Below, in pieces: positions 1 through 6,097 of a DNA stretch of 21,626 bases (position 1 is its first letter; the number at the start of each line of letters is the position of its first letter). The notes under the pieces are model-generated. The model ran no database searches, was not told the origin of the DNA, and saw nothing but the letters and a program-made list of their open reading frames with translations. The position numbers and the translations under genes are program-made. The stretch is from Omnitrophica WOR_2 bacterium RIFCSPLOWO2_12_FULL_51_8 (GTDB lineage: Bacteria > Omnitrophota > Gorgyraeia > Gygaellales > Profunditerraquicolaceae): positions 1 to 21,626 of the forward strand of contig MHHD01000014.1 in NCBI GenBank assembly GCA_001805895.1. Direction: 5' to 3'.

Positions 1-2
1 TT

Positions 3-668
3 GTTTTCTTCGGGCCTGCCGAGACCAGGACAATCGCGCAGTCCGGGGTGTTTAACCTCGGTTTTGTCACTATGCCGCTTATCCTCAATCAGCTGCCGCT
101 GGCGACGCTGTTCGGGTTTGCCTGGTTTGCCTTATTATTCCTGGCGGGGATCACTTCTTCCGTGTCGCTGGCCCAGCCGGCAGTGGCATTCTTAGAAGAC
201 GAGTTTGAGATCAGCCGTAAAAAGGCAGTGACTATCTTTGCGGCAGTTTCTTTTGTCCTTTGCCAGCCGGCGGTGTTTTTCTTAAAGAACGGGGTAGTGG
301 ATGAATTAGACTTCTGGGGCGGGACATTCTTCCTGGTGGTGTTTGCGGCAATCGAGACTGTCATTTTTGCCTGGGTGTTTGGGATGGAGCGGGCCTGGGA
401 TGAGATACACAAAGGCGCGGATATGCGGGTGCCGAAAATTTATAAATTCATCATTAAGTACATTACGCCGTTATTTTTGTTTATTATACTGGGAATGTGG
501 CTGTGGCAGGAATGGCTTCCGATAATCTTTATGCAGAAAACTGCGCCTGAGGACCGGCCGTTTATCATCGGCACCCGGGCAGGTTTAATCTCCGTATTCC
601 TGATTCTGGCGGTTTTGGTAAAAATCGCCTGGAGGCGTAAGAGGGCAATAGAGGAACAAATTAGATGA
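3..668 (+). CDS. Sodium:neurotransmitter symporter (SNF/NSS family), 3' part
   Basis: This is the C-terminal 221 residues of a Na+-coupled amino-acid-type symporter; the reading frame is open to the window edge, so the N-terminal half lies outside. Hydrophobic segments alternate with short loops. The stretch ALLFLAGITSSVSLAQPAVAF followed by DEFEISRKKA is the typical helix 7-8 region of the NSS fold, where ion-binding Ser and Thr residues sit, and it is followed by several more membrane helices and a basic tail (WRRKRAIEEQIR). The substrate cannot be read from this half. The stop overlaps the start of a one-helix small protein (ATGA), an arrangement known from bacterial NSS transporters with a small subunit. 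I chose no start because the gene is truncated by the window. Confidence 0.9.
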   Translation, partial: VFFGPAETRTIAQSGVFNLGFVTMPLILNQLPLATLFGFAWFALLFLAGITSSVSLAQPAVAFLEDEFEISRKKAVTIFAAVSFVLCQPAVFFLKNGVVDELDFWGGTFFLVVFAAIETVIFAWVFGMERAWDEIHKGADMRVPKIYKFIIKYITPLFLFIILGMWLWQEWLPIIFMQKTAPEDRPFIIGTRAGLISVFLILAVLVKIAWRRKRAIEEQIR

Positions 669-769
669 GGCTGGCTGGCTGGATATTTTTGATTTTCTCC
701 TGGGGGATAATTCTGGGCTTGACCTTTTTTTGTTTCGCCAAGGTTTTTTCCAAAAGGGAGCTAAAGTGA
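665..769 (+). CDS. One-helix small protein, probable NSS transporter small subunit (MetS-like)
   Basis: A 34-residue protein beginning MRLAGWIFLIFSWGIILGL and ending KVFSKRELK. One hydrophobic helix (about residues 5-26) is followed by a short basic tail. Its ATG overlaps the TGA of the symporter gene (ATGA), so the two are almost certainly translated together. Very small single-helix proteins encoded directly after NSS symporters are known, MetS of the MetPS methionine/alanine importer being the named example. I infer the same role from position, size and topology, not from clear sequence identity to MetS. Expected location is the inner membrane beside the transporter. Confidence 0.7.
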   Translation: MRLAGWIFLIFSWGIILGLTFFCFAKVFSKRELK

Positions 770-812
770 CAAAAACAGCGCTTTTTTTATTTATCCCCGC
801 GGCACAATCACG

Positions 813-995
813 ATGGAAGATGCCCGGAAAGGGCAGATCGACCTAACGATAGGCGCGGCCAAGGTTTGGATTAAATTGGTCCGCGTAACCCGCGCTACCA
901 CCCGGCTGAAGGTCTCCGCCCGCAAACACCACCTGCCGGATCTGGAGTTGGCGCAGGACTTGTATGTTTGGATCATCGAGGATGCCGCGGAGTAG
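813..995 (+). CDS. Small CsrA-like protein (tentative)
   Basis: A 60-residue frame that aligns by eye with CsrA over its full length: ARKGQIDLTIG corresponds to the CsrA pattern TRKVGEEIVIG at the same spacing, then come alternating beta-strand residues (KVWIKLVRV), then RLKVSARK against RLGIEAPK. CsrA is a dimeric RNA-binding regulator that blocks ribosome binding sites at GGA motifs. The usual second RNA-contact segment (VHREE) is not conserved here; the residues are LPDLELAQ. No Shine-Dalgarno sequence precedes the ATG. A GTG at 766 does have a good AGGGAG site but opens another frame that stops at 845, so a frameshift or coupled translation is possible. It could also be an unrelated small beta protein. 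Confidence 0.4.
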   Translation: MEDARKGQIDLTIGAAKVWIKLVRVTRATTRLKVSARKHHLPDLELAQDLYVWIIEDAAE

Positions 996-1061
996 GGCAG
1001 GAAAAAATCGCGTTACTTTTGGAAAACTTTATGCTAATATAAATTTCCTCAAGCGAGTGGC

Positions 1062-1131
1062 AGATTTTTGATAATTATCCTGCGATAGCAGGATAGCGAA
1101 GATAATCAAGATTGATTATTATCAAAAATCT
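1062..1131. repeat. Nested inverted repeat (cruciform-like)
   Basis: The 14-base arms AGATTTTTGATAAT (1062-1075) and ATTATCAAAAATCT (1118-1131) are perfect inverses. They enclose a second perfect hairpin, TATCCTGC (1076-1083) with GCAGGATA (1088-1095), and a weaker one around 1101-1120. There is no T-run after it, so it is not a simple terminator. It lies in the 337-base gap between the CsrA-like gene and tRNA-Phe, which otherwise holds only two further palindromes and the tRNA promoter. Confidence 0.75.
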
Positions 1132-1139
1132 AAGGGGGT

Positions 1140-1160
1140 GCGGGGGAAAATTTCCCCCGC
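1140..1160. repeat. GC-rich palindrome
   Basis: GCGGGGGAAA (1140-1149) and TTTCCCCCGC (1151-1160) are perfect inverses around one central base. Part of the same palindrome cluster in the gap before tRNA-Phe. No T-tract follows it. Confidence 0.7.
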
Positions 1161-1210
1161 GTTTGGGGGAGAACAGCGATACCTAAATAAAATAAATCTA
1201 GGTTTGAGCG

Positions 1211-1237
1211 TTAGGAGGGGGGCTTGCCCCCTCCTAA
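1211..1237. repeat. Hairpin TTAGGAGGGGG / CCCCCTCCTAA
   Basis: An 11-base perfect stem (1211-1221 with 1227-1237) around a five-base loop. It is not followed by a T-tract. It is the third palindrome in the gap before tRNA-Phe, and its function is unknown. Confidence 0.7.
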
Positions 1238-1291
1238 GGAACGAGCGTCATTATATACGCTATAAGTTAAGACAAAGTAACTACTGCTCTT

Positions 1292-1322
1292 TTGGATTTA
1301 ATCCTTTTGAATTATCTATAGC
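1292..1322 (+). promoter_or_regulatory. Promoter/leader of tRNA-Phe
   Basis: TTGGAT at 1292 and TATAGC at 1317-1322 are 19 bases apart and could be the -35 and -10 elements. The block TTGAAT..CTATAGCGAGTGACA recurs, with small changes, in front of the initiator tRNA-Met near 18013. This conservation, more than the hexamers themselves, supports a promoter or processing signal. Confidence 0.5.
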
Positions 1323-1332
1323 GAGTGACAAA

Positions 1333-1404
1333 GCCGAGGTAGCTCAGTGGTAGAGCGCGGCCCTGAAAAGGCCGGCGTGGGAAGTTCGATTCTTCTCCTC
1401 GGCA
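1333..1404 (+). tRNA. tRNA-Phe (anticodon GAA)
   Basis: A complete cloverleaf. The acceptor GCCGAGG pairs with CCTCGGC (1397-1403), and the D stem is GCTC/GAGC. The anticodon stem CGGCC/GGCCG holds the loop CTGAAAA, so the anticodon is GAA. The T stem is GGAAG/CTTCT with a closing G-U pair, and the T loop is TTCGATT. The discriminator is A1404 and CCA is not encoded. It lies at the left border of the AT-rich island and is followed at once by an intrinsic terminator. Confidence 0.97.
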
Positions 1405-1410
1405 AATTAC

Positions 1411-1451
1411 AAAAGAGAGGAACTTATAAATAGTCCCTCTCTTTTTTATTT
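1411..1451 (+). terminator. Intrinsic terminator after tRNA-Phe
   Basis: The stem AAAAGAGAGG (1411-1420) pairs with CCTCTCTTTT (1436-1445), and the T-run continues through the 3' arm. It lies seven bases beyond the tRNA. Confidence 0.85.
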
Positions 1452-1479
1452 TACCGATTCACCCGCCGTGATAAAATAT

Positions 1480-1509
1480 ATTACAGAGTGTTTTTCTTTG
1501 GAGTATAAT
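1480..1509 (+). promoter_or_regulatory. Sigma70-type promoter of the CPBP gene, likely leaderless
   Basis: A perfect TATAAT at 1504-1509 is preceded, after 18 bases, by ATTACA (1480-1485; four of six matches to TTGACA). The ATG of the next gene is at 1517, seven bases after the -10 box, and no Shine-Dalgarno sequence is present. Transcription would start at about the ATG itself, which predicts a leaderless mRNA. Confidence 0.55.
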
Positions 1510-1516
1510 TAACATA

Positions 1517-2243
1517 ATGATAAAGCATAAAATAAGTCCGACTATAATCTTGCGTTTAGGTGTTTCGTTATTAGCAATTATCTTACCCTTAATCCTCCTC
1601 ATTAAAGGAATATACAGCTCTTTTTTATACACATTCTCTATACCTTTGATTTGGCAAGTTAGCTTTTTAGGGAAACCATTTACTTCGCTAGGCTTCAGAG
1701 GGGGCTTCTTTAAAATTCTCGATTATTATTGGATTGATAAGCGGTTGTATTCTTGGCCTAATCGGAGGCAATCTACTAAAGATTATTGGTGTAACAAAGT
1801 ATGTTTATAGTAACATGGATAAACTGCAAATATCCATAGGGACTTTAAACATTGCTTTTTCTTGGCAGAACGAATTGGGTTATCGGCTATTAAGTACTAG
1901 TAATAGCTCAGCAGGCATAAGTTTGTATTTAATATTTAGTTCATTACTTGTTGGATTAGGTGAGGAGATATTCTGGAGAGGCTTTATACAGAATAAAATA
2001 TCCAACCATCTCTCAGTAAATTTATCTATTTGGATTACGGCGGCCCTATTTGCTTTAATTCATTTTTATATATTTACGATTCTTCCTGTAAGGCTAGGGG
2101 TATTTTTCTTATTTCTAATAGCTGTTTCAGGAATAGTCTGGGGATACTTATTTAAGTATTTCAATAGTATATGGTCCTCAGCAATATCCCATGGCATTAC
2201 GGCTTTCATCATCTGGAAGTATTACTTTTTTAGCAAACCGTAA
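1517..2243 (+). pseudogene. CPBP-family intramembrane protease, frameshifted
   Basis: The N-terminal part (from 1517) and the C-terminal part (to 2243) are in different frames, and no good start precedes the second. Removing one G from the GGGGG run at 1700-1704 joins them into a single 241-residue membrane protein. The join reads SLGFRGASLKFSIIIGL, which fits the family. The second part has the CPBP (CAAX protease and bacteriocin-processing, Abi) motifs: EEIFWRG for EExxxR, FALIH for FxxxH, and a final SHGITA where an Asn is often found after the His. Family members are glutamate/histidine membrane proteases with roles such as prenyl-protein processing or peptide self-immunity; the substrate here is unknown. 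The gene is AT-rich. It may be a young pseudogene, a sequencing error in a homopolymer, or programmed slippage. Confidence 0.75.
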
Positions 2244-2264
2244 TATAAAGTGGAAGGTTAAAGG

Positions 2265-2672
2265 ATGCAGCAGGATAAAAGTTACCAAAATTTACTGGAT
2301 AAAATGCTTCGGACTGAAAGGCTCGGAGATGTTATTTATAAATCCTTGGCATTAAAGGTAAAAGATAAAGACCTTAGATTAACTTACGACAGGCTTGCTT
2401 TAAATGAGCAAGAGACAGCCAGATATATAGAGAATGAGATATTGGCTTTAGATAAGAGTCGTTCCTTGCCGGGTAACGGCGTAATTTTGAATCTAGTAAA
2501 GTTTATTTGCGGTATACTGCCAGCAAGGCAGATTGCTTGGATTTTAAAGAATATTCTTAAGAGGAGAATGTATAGTAAGTGGTATAATGTACACAAAGAT
2601 AGCAATAGAGAGTTCTGGCGTTTGCTTTTGAACCATGAGAATTTACAACATGAACTTTTGAGTTTAGGATAA
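2265..2672 (+). CDS. Hypothetical all-helical protein, perhaps ferritin-like
   Basis: A 135-residue soluble protein 21 bases after the CPBP gene, starting at ATG 2265 behind a GGAAGG-like site. It appears to be four amphipathic helices (about 8-30, 35-62, 73-105 and 112-133). The first two resemble a ferritin-like hairpin, with E18, and E48/E50 in LNEQETARYIENEI; the last carries NHENLQHELL. The usual ExxH iron-ligand pairs are not intact, so metal binding is doubtful. I do not recognise a specific family. It is compositionally like its AT-rich neighbours and probably belongs to the same acquired segment. Confidence 0.6.
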   Translation: MQQDKSYQNLLDKMLRTERLGDVIYKSLALKVKDKDLRLTYDRLALNEQETARYIENEILALDKSRSLPGNGVILNLVKFICGILPARQIAWILKNILKRRMYSKWYNVHKDSNREFWRLLLNHENLQHELLSLG

Positions 2673-2690
2673 CAAAAAAGTAGGTGCGGC

Positions 2691-3083
2691 ATGAAAACCA
2701 GGGATTTCTTTAAGCTGTTTTTTATTGTTGTAGGGGTCTACGATGTATTATTGGGTGGGGCATTCGCAGTTTTTTACAAGAATATTTATGCATATTTGAA
2801 TATTGCTTTGCCCAATCATCCGGGGTATATATTTGTCCCCGCCTTATTTATTATCGCTGGCGGAATCGGTGAGTTTTTAATCGCTAAGGATCCCTTGAGA
2901 AACGTTGATTTAGCTATAATGAGGCTATTGATGAAGTTATCATTTGCACTTGCTGTATTCTATAGCTATTTTAAGTTCGGTGTGCCTCCAATATTTATGT
3001 TAATTTCAACAGCAAGCGTTATCGGAGTAGTTGTAAACATAATGTTTATACGCTGGGCAAACGCAGAAAACGCCAAAGCTTAA
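2691..3083 (+). CDS. Hypothetical four-helix membrane protein
   Basis: A 130-residue protein with four predicted membrane helices (about residues 8-30, 44-64, 76-96 and 98-120) separated by short polar loops, and a short C-terminal tail RWANAENAKA. The ATG at 2691 follows AGGTG at a suitable distance. Size and topology recall small DoxX- or DUF4345-type membrane proteins, but no diagnostic motif is visible and I assign no function. It lies 18 bases after the preceding gene and 17 bases before the radical SAM gene, so all three are probably one transcript. Confidence 0.65.
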   Translation: MKTRDFFKLFFIVVGVYDVLLGGAFAVFYKNIYAYLNIALPNHPGYIFVPALFIIAGGIGEFLIAKDPLRNVDLAIMRLLMKLSFALAVFYSYFKFGVPPIFMLISTASVIGVVVNIMFIRWANAENAKA

Positions 3084-3100
3084 CGGTAAGGAGTAAAGCT

Positions 3101-4432
3101 GTGAAAATTGGTCTAATCGCTATGAGTGGAGTGCGTGCTTATAACGAAGAATTGACTAAACTAGGGTTGACTCTGCCGGGTTTTGTTGACCGCAATAAAA
3201 TCATCGCATCCTTACCTAGCCTAGGGTTGCTTACTTTGGCAGGCATGACTCCGGGTGTCATAGGGATAGAATATATAGAGATAGCTGATATTAAGAACGT
3301 GGATGAGCTCCCAAATTCATTTGATATGGTCGCCATATCAACATATAGTGCACAAATCTTTGAGGCCTATGAGTTGTCGGACCGGTATAGAAAAAAAGGG
3401 ATAAAGACAGTTATAGGGGGGCCGCACGTTACATCTCTTCCAGAAGAAGCAAAAGAGCATTGTGATTCGGTTGTCATTGGAGAAGGCGAACCCACATGGC
3501 TTGAGCTGCTTAATGATTGCGAGAAAGACAACCTAAAACCTTTTTACACCTCATTTGATAAAAACTTTGATTTAAAAGATGCCCCTATGCCAAGGTTCGA
3601 GCTACTAAATCCAGAAAAATATAACCGGTTGACAGTTCAGACTAGTAGAGGTTGCCCGCATCATTGTGAATTTTGTGCAGCATCAATATTAATTTCAAAG
3701 AAATATAAGCAAAAACCAGCAAACAAAGTTATTAAAGAAGTAAAAGCAATAAAGAAAGTATGGAAAAAGCCATTTATAGAGTTTGCTGATGATAATACAT
3801 TTGTTGATAAAAAATATTGGATAGACTTGCTTAGGGAACTAAAGAAAGAGGATGTCAGGTGGTTTACCGAAACAGACATTTCTGCTGCTGAAAATGATGA
3901 GCTTTTGGACCTTATGCGGGAGAGCGGATGTCAACAGGTACTTATTGGGCTTGAGAGTCCTTCCAAGAAAGGCCTGGATGGGTTAGAGCTGTCTAGTAAC
4001 TGGAAGATGAGGCAACTTGATAAATATAAATATGCTATTGATAAGATTCAGTCACATGGCATAACCGTAAACGGCTGTTTTATTCTTGGTCTAGATGGAC
4101 AAGATAAAGGGATATTTGATGAAGTTTGGCAATTCGTCCAAGAAAGCGGACTATATGAGGTTCAGATAACAGTTATGACAGCATTTCCCGGTACTCCTCT
4201 ATATAAAAGGTTAACGGGAGAAAAAAGGGTTGTTAAGGAAGAGGATTGGGCAAAGTGTACCTTATTTGATGTTAATTTTAAACCTCAAAATATGTCCATC
4301 CCTGAGCTTGAGAAAGGCTTTCGTGACCTCGCTGAGAAGGTTTACAGCGCTGAATTTACCCATCATAGAAGAAACCGTTACAAGAATATGATTAGAGATC
4401 TACTTAAGAAAAATCAAGAAGCTCAAAATTAA
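3101..4432 (+). CDS. B12-binding-domain radical SAM enzyme
   Basis: A 443-residue protein with a GTG start behind AAGGAG (3088-3093). Residues 1-150 form a cobalamin-binding-type Rossmann domain: MVAIST, then VIGGPHVTSLPEEA and VVIGEGE are typical of this class. The [4Fe-4S] cluster motif is C185-x3-C189-x2-C192 in SRGCPHHCEFC, followed by the radical SAM barrel (for example FADDNTFVDKKYW and IGLESPSKKG). A C-terminal region (about 380-443) carries a Phe- and basic-rich tail. The layout is that of the broad family that includes hopanoid- and lipid-modifying radical SAM proteins and many methylases. The substrate cannot be inferred. It is AT-rich and ends an apparent operon with the CPBP, helical and four-helix membrane genes. 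Confidence 0.88.
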   Translation: MKIGLIAMSGVRAYNEELTKLGLTLPGFVDRNKIIASLPSLGLLTLAGMTPGVIGIEYIEIADIKNVDELPNSFDMVAISTYSAQIFEAYELSDRYRKKGIKTVIGGPHVTSLPEEAKEHCDSVVIGEGEPTWLELLNDCEKDNLKPFYTSFDKNFDLKDAPMPRFELLNPEKYNRLTVQTSRGCPHHCEFCAASILISKKYKQKPANKVIKEVKAIKKVWKKPFIEFADDNTFVDKKYWIDLLRELKKEDVRWFTETDISAAENDELLDLMRESGCQQVLIGLESPSKKGLDGLELSSNWKMRQLDKYKYAIDKIQSHGITVNGCFILGLDGQDKGIFDEVWQFVQESGLYEVQITVMTAFPGTPLYKRLTGEKRVVKEEDWAKCTLFDVNFKPQNMSIPELEKGFRDLAEKVYSAEFTHHRRNRYKNMIRDLLKKNQEAQN

Positions 4433-4452
4433 CGGCACACTAATGGCACAAA
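4426..4452 (+). repeat. 27-bp direct repeat, copy 1
   Basis: Matches 5526-5552 at 25 of 27 positions. Its core is AATGGCAC repeated 11 bases apart. It overlaps the last codons of the radical SAM gene. The two copies bracket about 1.1 kb that contains the ORF6N gene. Confidence 0.75.
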
Positions 4453-4512
4453 GGTAGTTCCAAATGTTTATAAGTTCTCGTAAAATAAGCAGTTAGTTCA
4501 ATAGCCATTTTC

Positions 4513-4561
4513 GGACGGTTCTATTTTCCCACCATATCAGGTCTGAAAAATAGAACCGTCC
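4513..4561. repeat. Inverted repeat GGACGGTTCTATTTT
   Basis: Perfect 15-base arms (4513-4527 and 4547-4561) surround a 19-base spacer. The right arm overlaps the 3' end of the ORF6N gene and encodes part of its last residues. Arms of this GGACGGTTCTATTTT type look like REP-style palindromes, but no transposase is present here. Confidence 0.8.
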
Positions 4562-5046
4562 CCTTTTACTACATCGAAAATATCTTTTATAGTTTCATCG
4601 TGTTCTGAATATTTCTTCTCTAGCATTTCAATCTTAGCGGATAACTCTTTATGGGTTAGGAGAATTTCTCTTAACTTGGTAAATGCTCTCATAATTAGAA
4701 TATTAACCTGTATAGCTCTTTCGCTATTCAATACGCTAGAGAGCATAGCCACGCCGTGTTCGGTAAATACATAAGGCAAATACTTAATATGTTTGCCTCT
4801 TCTGGAATCGTTGGATTTTGTAGTGTTTAAGGTCACAATTTGTGACCTTAAAGATTCCACTTCTTCCCAGGATAATTGGAACATGAAATCACCTGGGAAA
4901 CGTTTAATATTCCTTTTTACTACCTGATTCAAAACCTTAGGCGCAACTACATAAAGTTTAGCCAAATCACGATCCAGCATTACTTTTTTACCCCTTAATT
5001 CCCGGATCCTTGTAGCAATAATTTCTACAGCGATTGCATTAGTCAT
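4537..5046 (-). CDS. ORF6N domain protein, C-terminus replaced
   Basis: A 169-residue protein with the ORF6N (KilA-N related) DNA-binding domain at residues 5-95: RIRELRGKKVMLDRDLAKLY, then VLNQVVKRNIKRFPGDFMFQL and PYVFTEHGVAMLSSVLNSERA. A helical, probably coiled-coil segment follows (about 115-155). Such proteins occur in phages and on bacterial mobile DNA and are presumed to bind DNA; their exact role is unclear. Homologues usually end in a Pro- and basic-rich tail after IFDAI. Here the frame instead runs into the palindrome and ends GDGSIFQT. The ATG has a strong site, AGGAAGGAG, eight bases upstream. It is transcribed opposite to its neighbours. Confidence 0.88.
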   Translation of the reverse strand: MTNAIAVEIIATRIRELRGKKVMLDRDLAKLYVVAPKVLNQVVKRNIKRFPGDFMFQLSWEEVESLRSQIVTLNTTKSNDSRRGKHIKYLPYVFTEHGVAMLSSVLNSERAIQVNILIMRAFTKLREILLTHKELSAKIEMLEKKYSEHDETIKDIFDVVKGDGSIFQT

Positions 5047-5164
5047 CTTGTCTTCTCCTTCCTACTATTAATAGACGTAGAAAAAGAAAAAATCTAACAT
5101 AAAAATGTTATTTTTTCATCGATTACGCAAATTTTTTGCTGCTTTCCAAACGCCATATGCAAGA

Positions 5165-5227
5165 GGCTCGGCATACCGCCATTAGAGGGCGGTTTTTATT
5201 TGTGTTAGGCGGTATAGCGGACGAGCC
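5165..5227. repeat. Nested inverted repeat with terminator-like inner hairpin
   Basis: The outer arms GGCTCG (5165-5170) and CGAGCC (5222-5227), with ATACCGCC (5173-5180) and GGCGGTAT (5208-5215), form one long imperfect stem. Alternatively, ACCGCC (5175-5180) pairs with GGCGGT (5188-5193), followed by TTTTT, an intrinsic-terminator shape on the plus strand. The two foldings exclude each other. No upstream plus-strand gene needs this terminator. Confidence 0.55.
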
Positions 5228-5525
5228 CTTATAAAAACAGATTATTTCTTGAACTGAACTTGAAGCGAGGACGCTGGGGCTGGCGGCGCCGCCGCCCGCT
5301 GCCAGTCCCAAGCCGAGCCGAACACGCATTAAAATTAGCTGGAAGTCTGCCGACCCAGGCAGACGCCAAGTGAGCCCCGCTCCCAAGCGGGGCGAACGGC
5401 GGAGCGCGAGCTTTGGGAAGATTTCTTTGATCCTGTAAACATTTTGACCACACTCGGCTTAAATAGCCAAACGGGAAATGTGGCAGAGTTCGGTTAAAGT
5501 TATCACATTTTAGCGATAGTTGTTG
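5228..5525. other. Gene-free, GC-rich palindromic stretch
   Basis: I see no convincing gene between the ORF6N gene and 5575. The stretch holds small hairpins, such as GTCTGCC (5345-5351) with GGCAGAC (5358-5364) and GCCCCGC (5374-5380) with GCGGGGC (5387-5393), and a GGCGGCGCCGCC palindrome near 5282. Open frames on the minus strand here are low-complexity and arginine-rich, and they look non-coding. The GC content contrasts sharply with the AT-rich genes to the left. It may be decayed mobile DNA or a structured RNA. Confidence 0.4.
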
Positions 5526-5552
5526 AAATTAATGGCACGCTAATGGCACAAA
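5526..5552 (+). repeat. 27-bp direct repeat, copy 2
   Basis: Second copy of the repeat at 4426-4452, differing at two positions. Read in one frame, both copies give NGTLMAQ, and both differences are at third codon positions. Confidence 0.75.
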
Positions 5553-5574
5553 TGATAAAACAATTTCGGCTATG

Positions 5575-5603
5575 TTGCGGGAATGCTGCGGGAGTGGTAT
5601 AAT
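5575..5603 (+). promoter_or_regulatory. Promoter of the proline-rich protein gene
   Basis: A perfect TATAAT (5598-5603) lies 17 bases after TTGCGG (5575-5580; three of six matches to TTGACA). The predicted transcript starts about 20 bases before the ATG at 5630. Confidence 0.5.
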
Positions 5604-5629
5604 ACTTATTTGGGGGGGAAGGCGTGGAT

Positions 5630-6097
5630 ATGATAGATAAGCCGTTACTGAAAAGAATACTGTTGGCCTGCGGCGTGGCAGCCCTCTGCGCCGCGCCGTT
5701 TGTCTATATTTTTTTTCCGGTTAAAGAAGCCGCGCCGGACAGGCCCGGGCAAGAGGCCGCCTCTGAAACAGCGCGGCCCGGAAAAGGAGAGCCGCTTGCT
5801 GCCCCTGAACAATCAGGGATAACCGCAGCAGAGCTCCTGCGGAAAGAAAGGGAAGAATTGATGTTGAGGCGTCCTCGGCAGGAGGCAGTCCCTGCGCAAG
5901 TAGAAATTCCGCCTGCGGAAGGACCCGGCATGCCTCCCAGAGAGAATCCTGCAATGGGAAAGCCCCCGGTGGGTAATTACTTACCCAATAATCCCGGGGT
6001 AGAAACGCCCTCCAGGGATAATTACCCGGCTTACCCGCCCGATAATCCCGCGGCGGGAACGCCCCCAATGGATCATTACCCGCCAGAAAATCCTTAA
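5630..6097 (+). CDS. Membrane-anchored proline-rich protein, unknown function
   Basis: A 155-residue protein starting at ATG 5630, chosen over GTG 5624 because the GGAAGG site (5617-5622) is then seven bases away. Residues about 9-26 (ILLACGVAALCAAPFVYIFF) form an uncleaved signal anchor. The rest is acidic, then proline-rich and disordered, and should lie outside the cytoplasm. The last 60 residues repeat a loose unit of the type P-P-x-(N/D)-(N/H)-Y-x-P-x-(N/E)-N-P, which suggests an extended linker or spacer. It has its own promoter. Its stop overlaps the stop of the convergent cold-shock gene by two bases (TTAA). I do not recognise a family. Confidence 0.65.
   Translation: MIDKPLLKRILLACGVAALCAAPFVYIFFPVKEAAPDRPGQEAASETARPGKGEPLAAPEQSGITAAELLRKEREELMLRRPRQEAVPAQVEIPPAEGPGMPPRENPAMGKPPVGNYLPNNPGVETPSRDNYPAYPPDNPAAGTPPMDHYPPENP

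Noticed and set aside
1734..2243. Second half of the CPBP gene as an independent gene
   Set aside because: Its only starts are TTG-type without a ribosome binding site, and the upstream frame supplies the missing N-terminal helices.
5204..5210. GTTAGGC, resembling an integron attC core site
   Set aside because: No matching RYYYAAC partner at the other end of the hairpin and no integrase nearby.
5123..5453. Minus-strand arginine-rich open frames
   Set aside because: Low-complexity translation of GC-rich palindromes, with no ribosome binding site and no domain.
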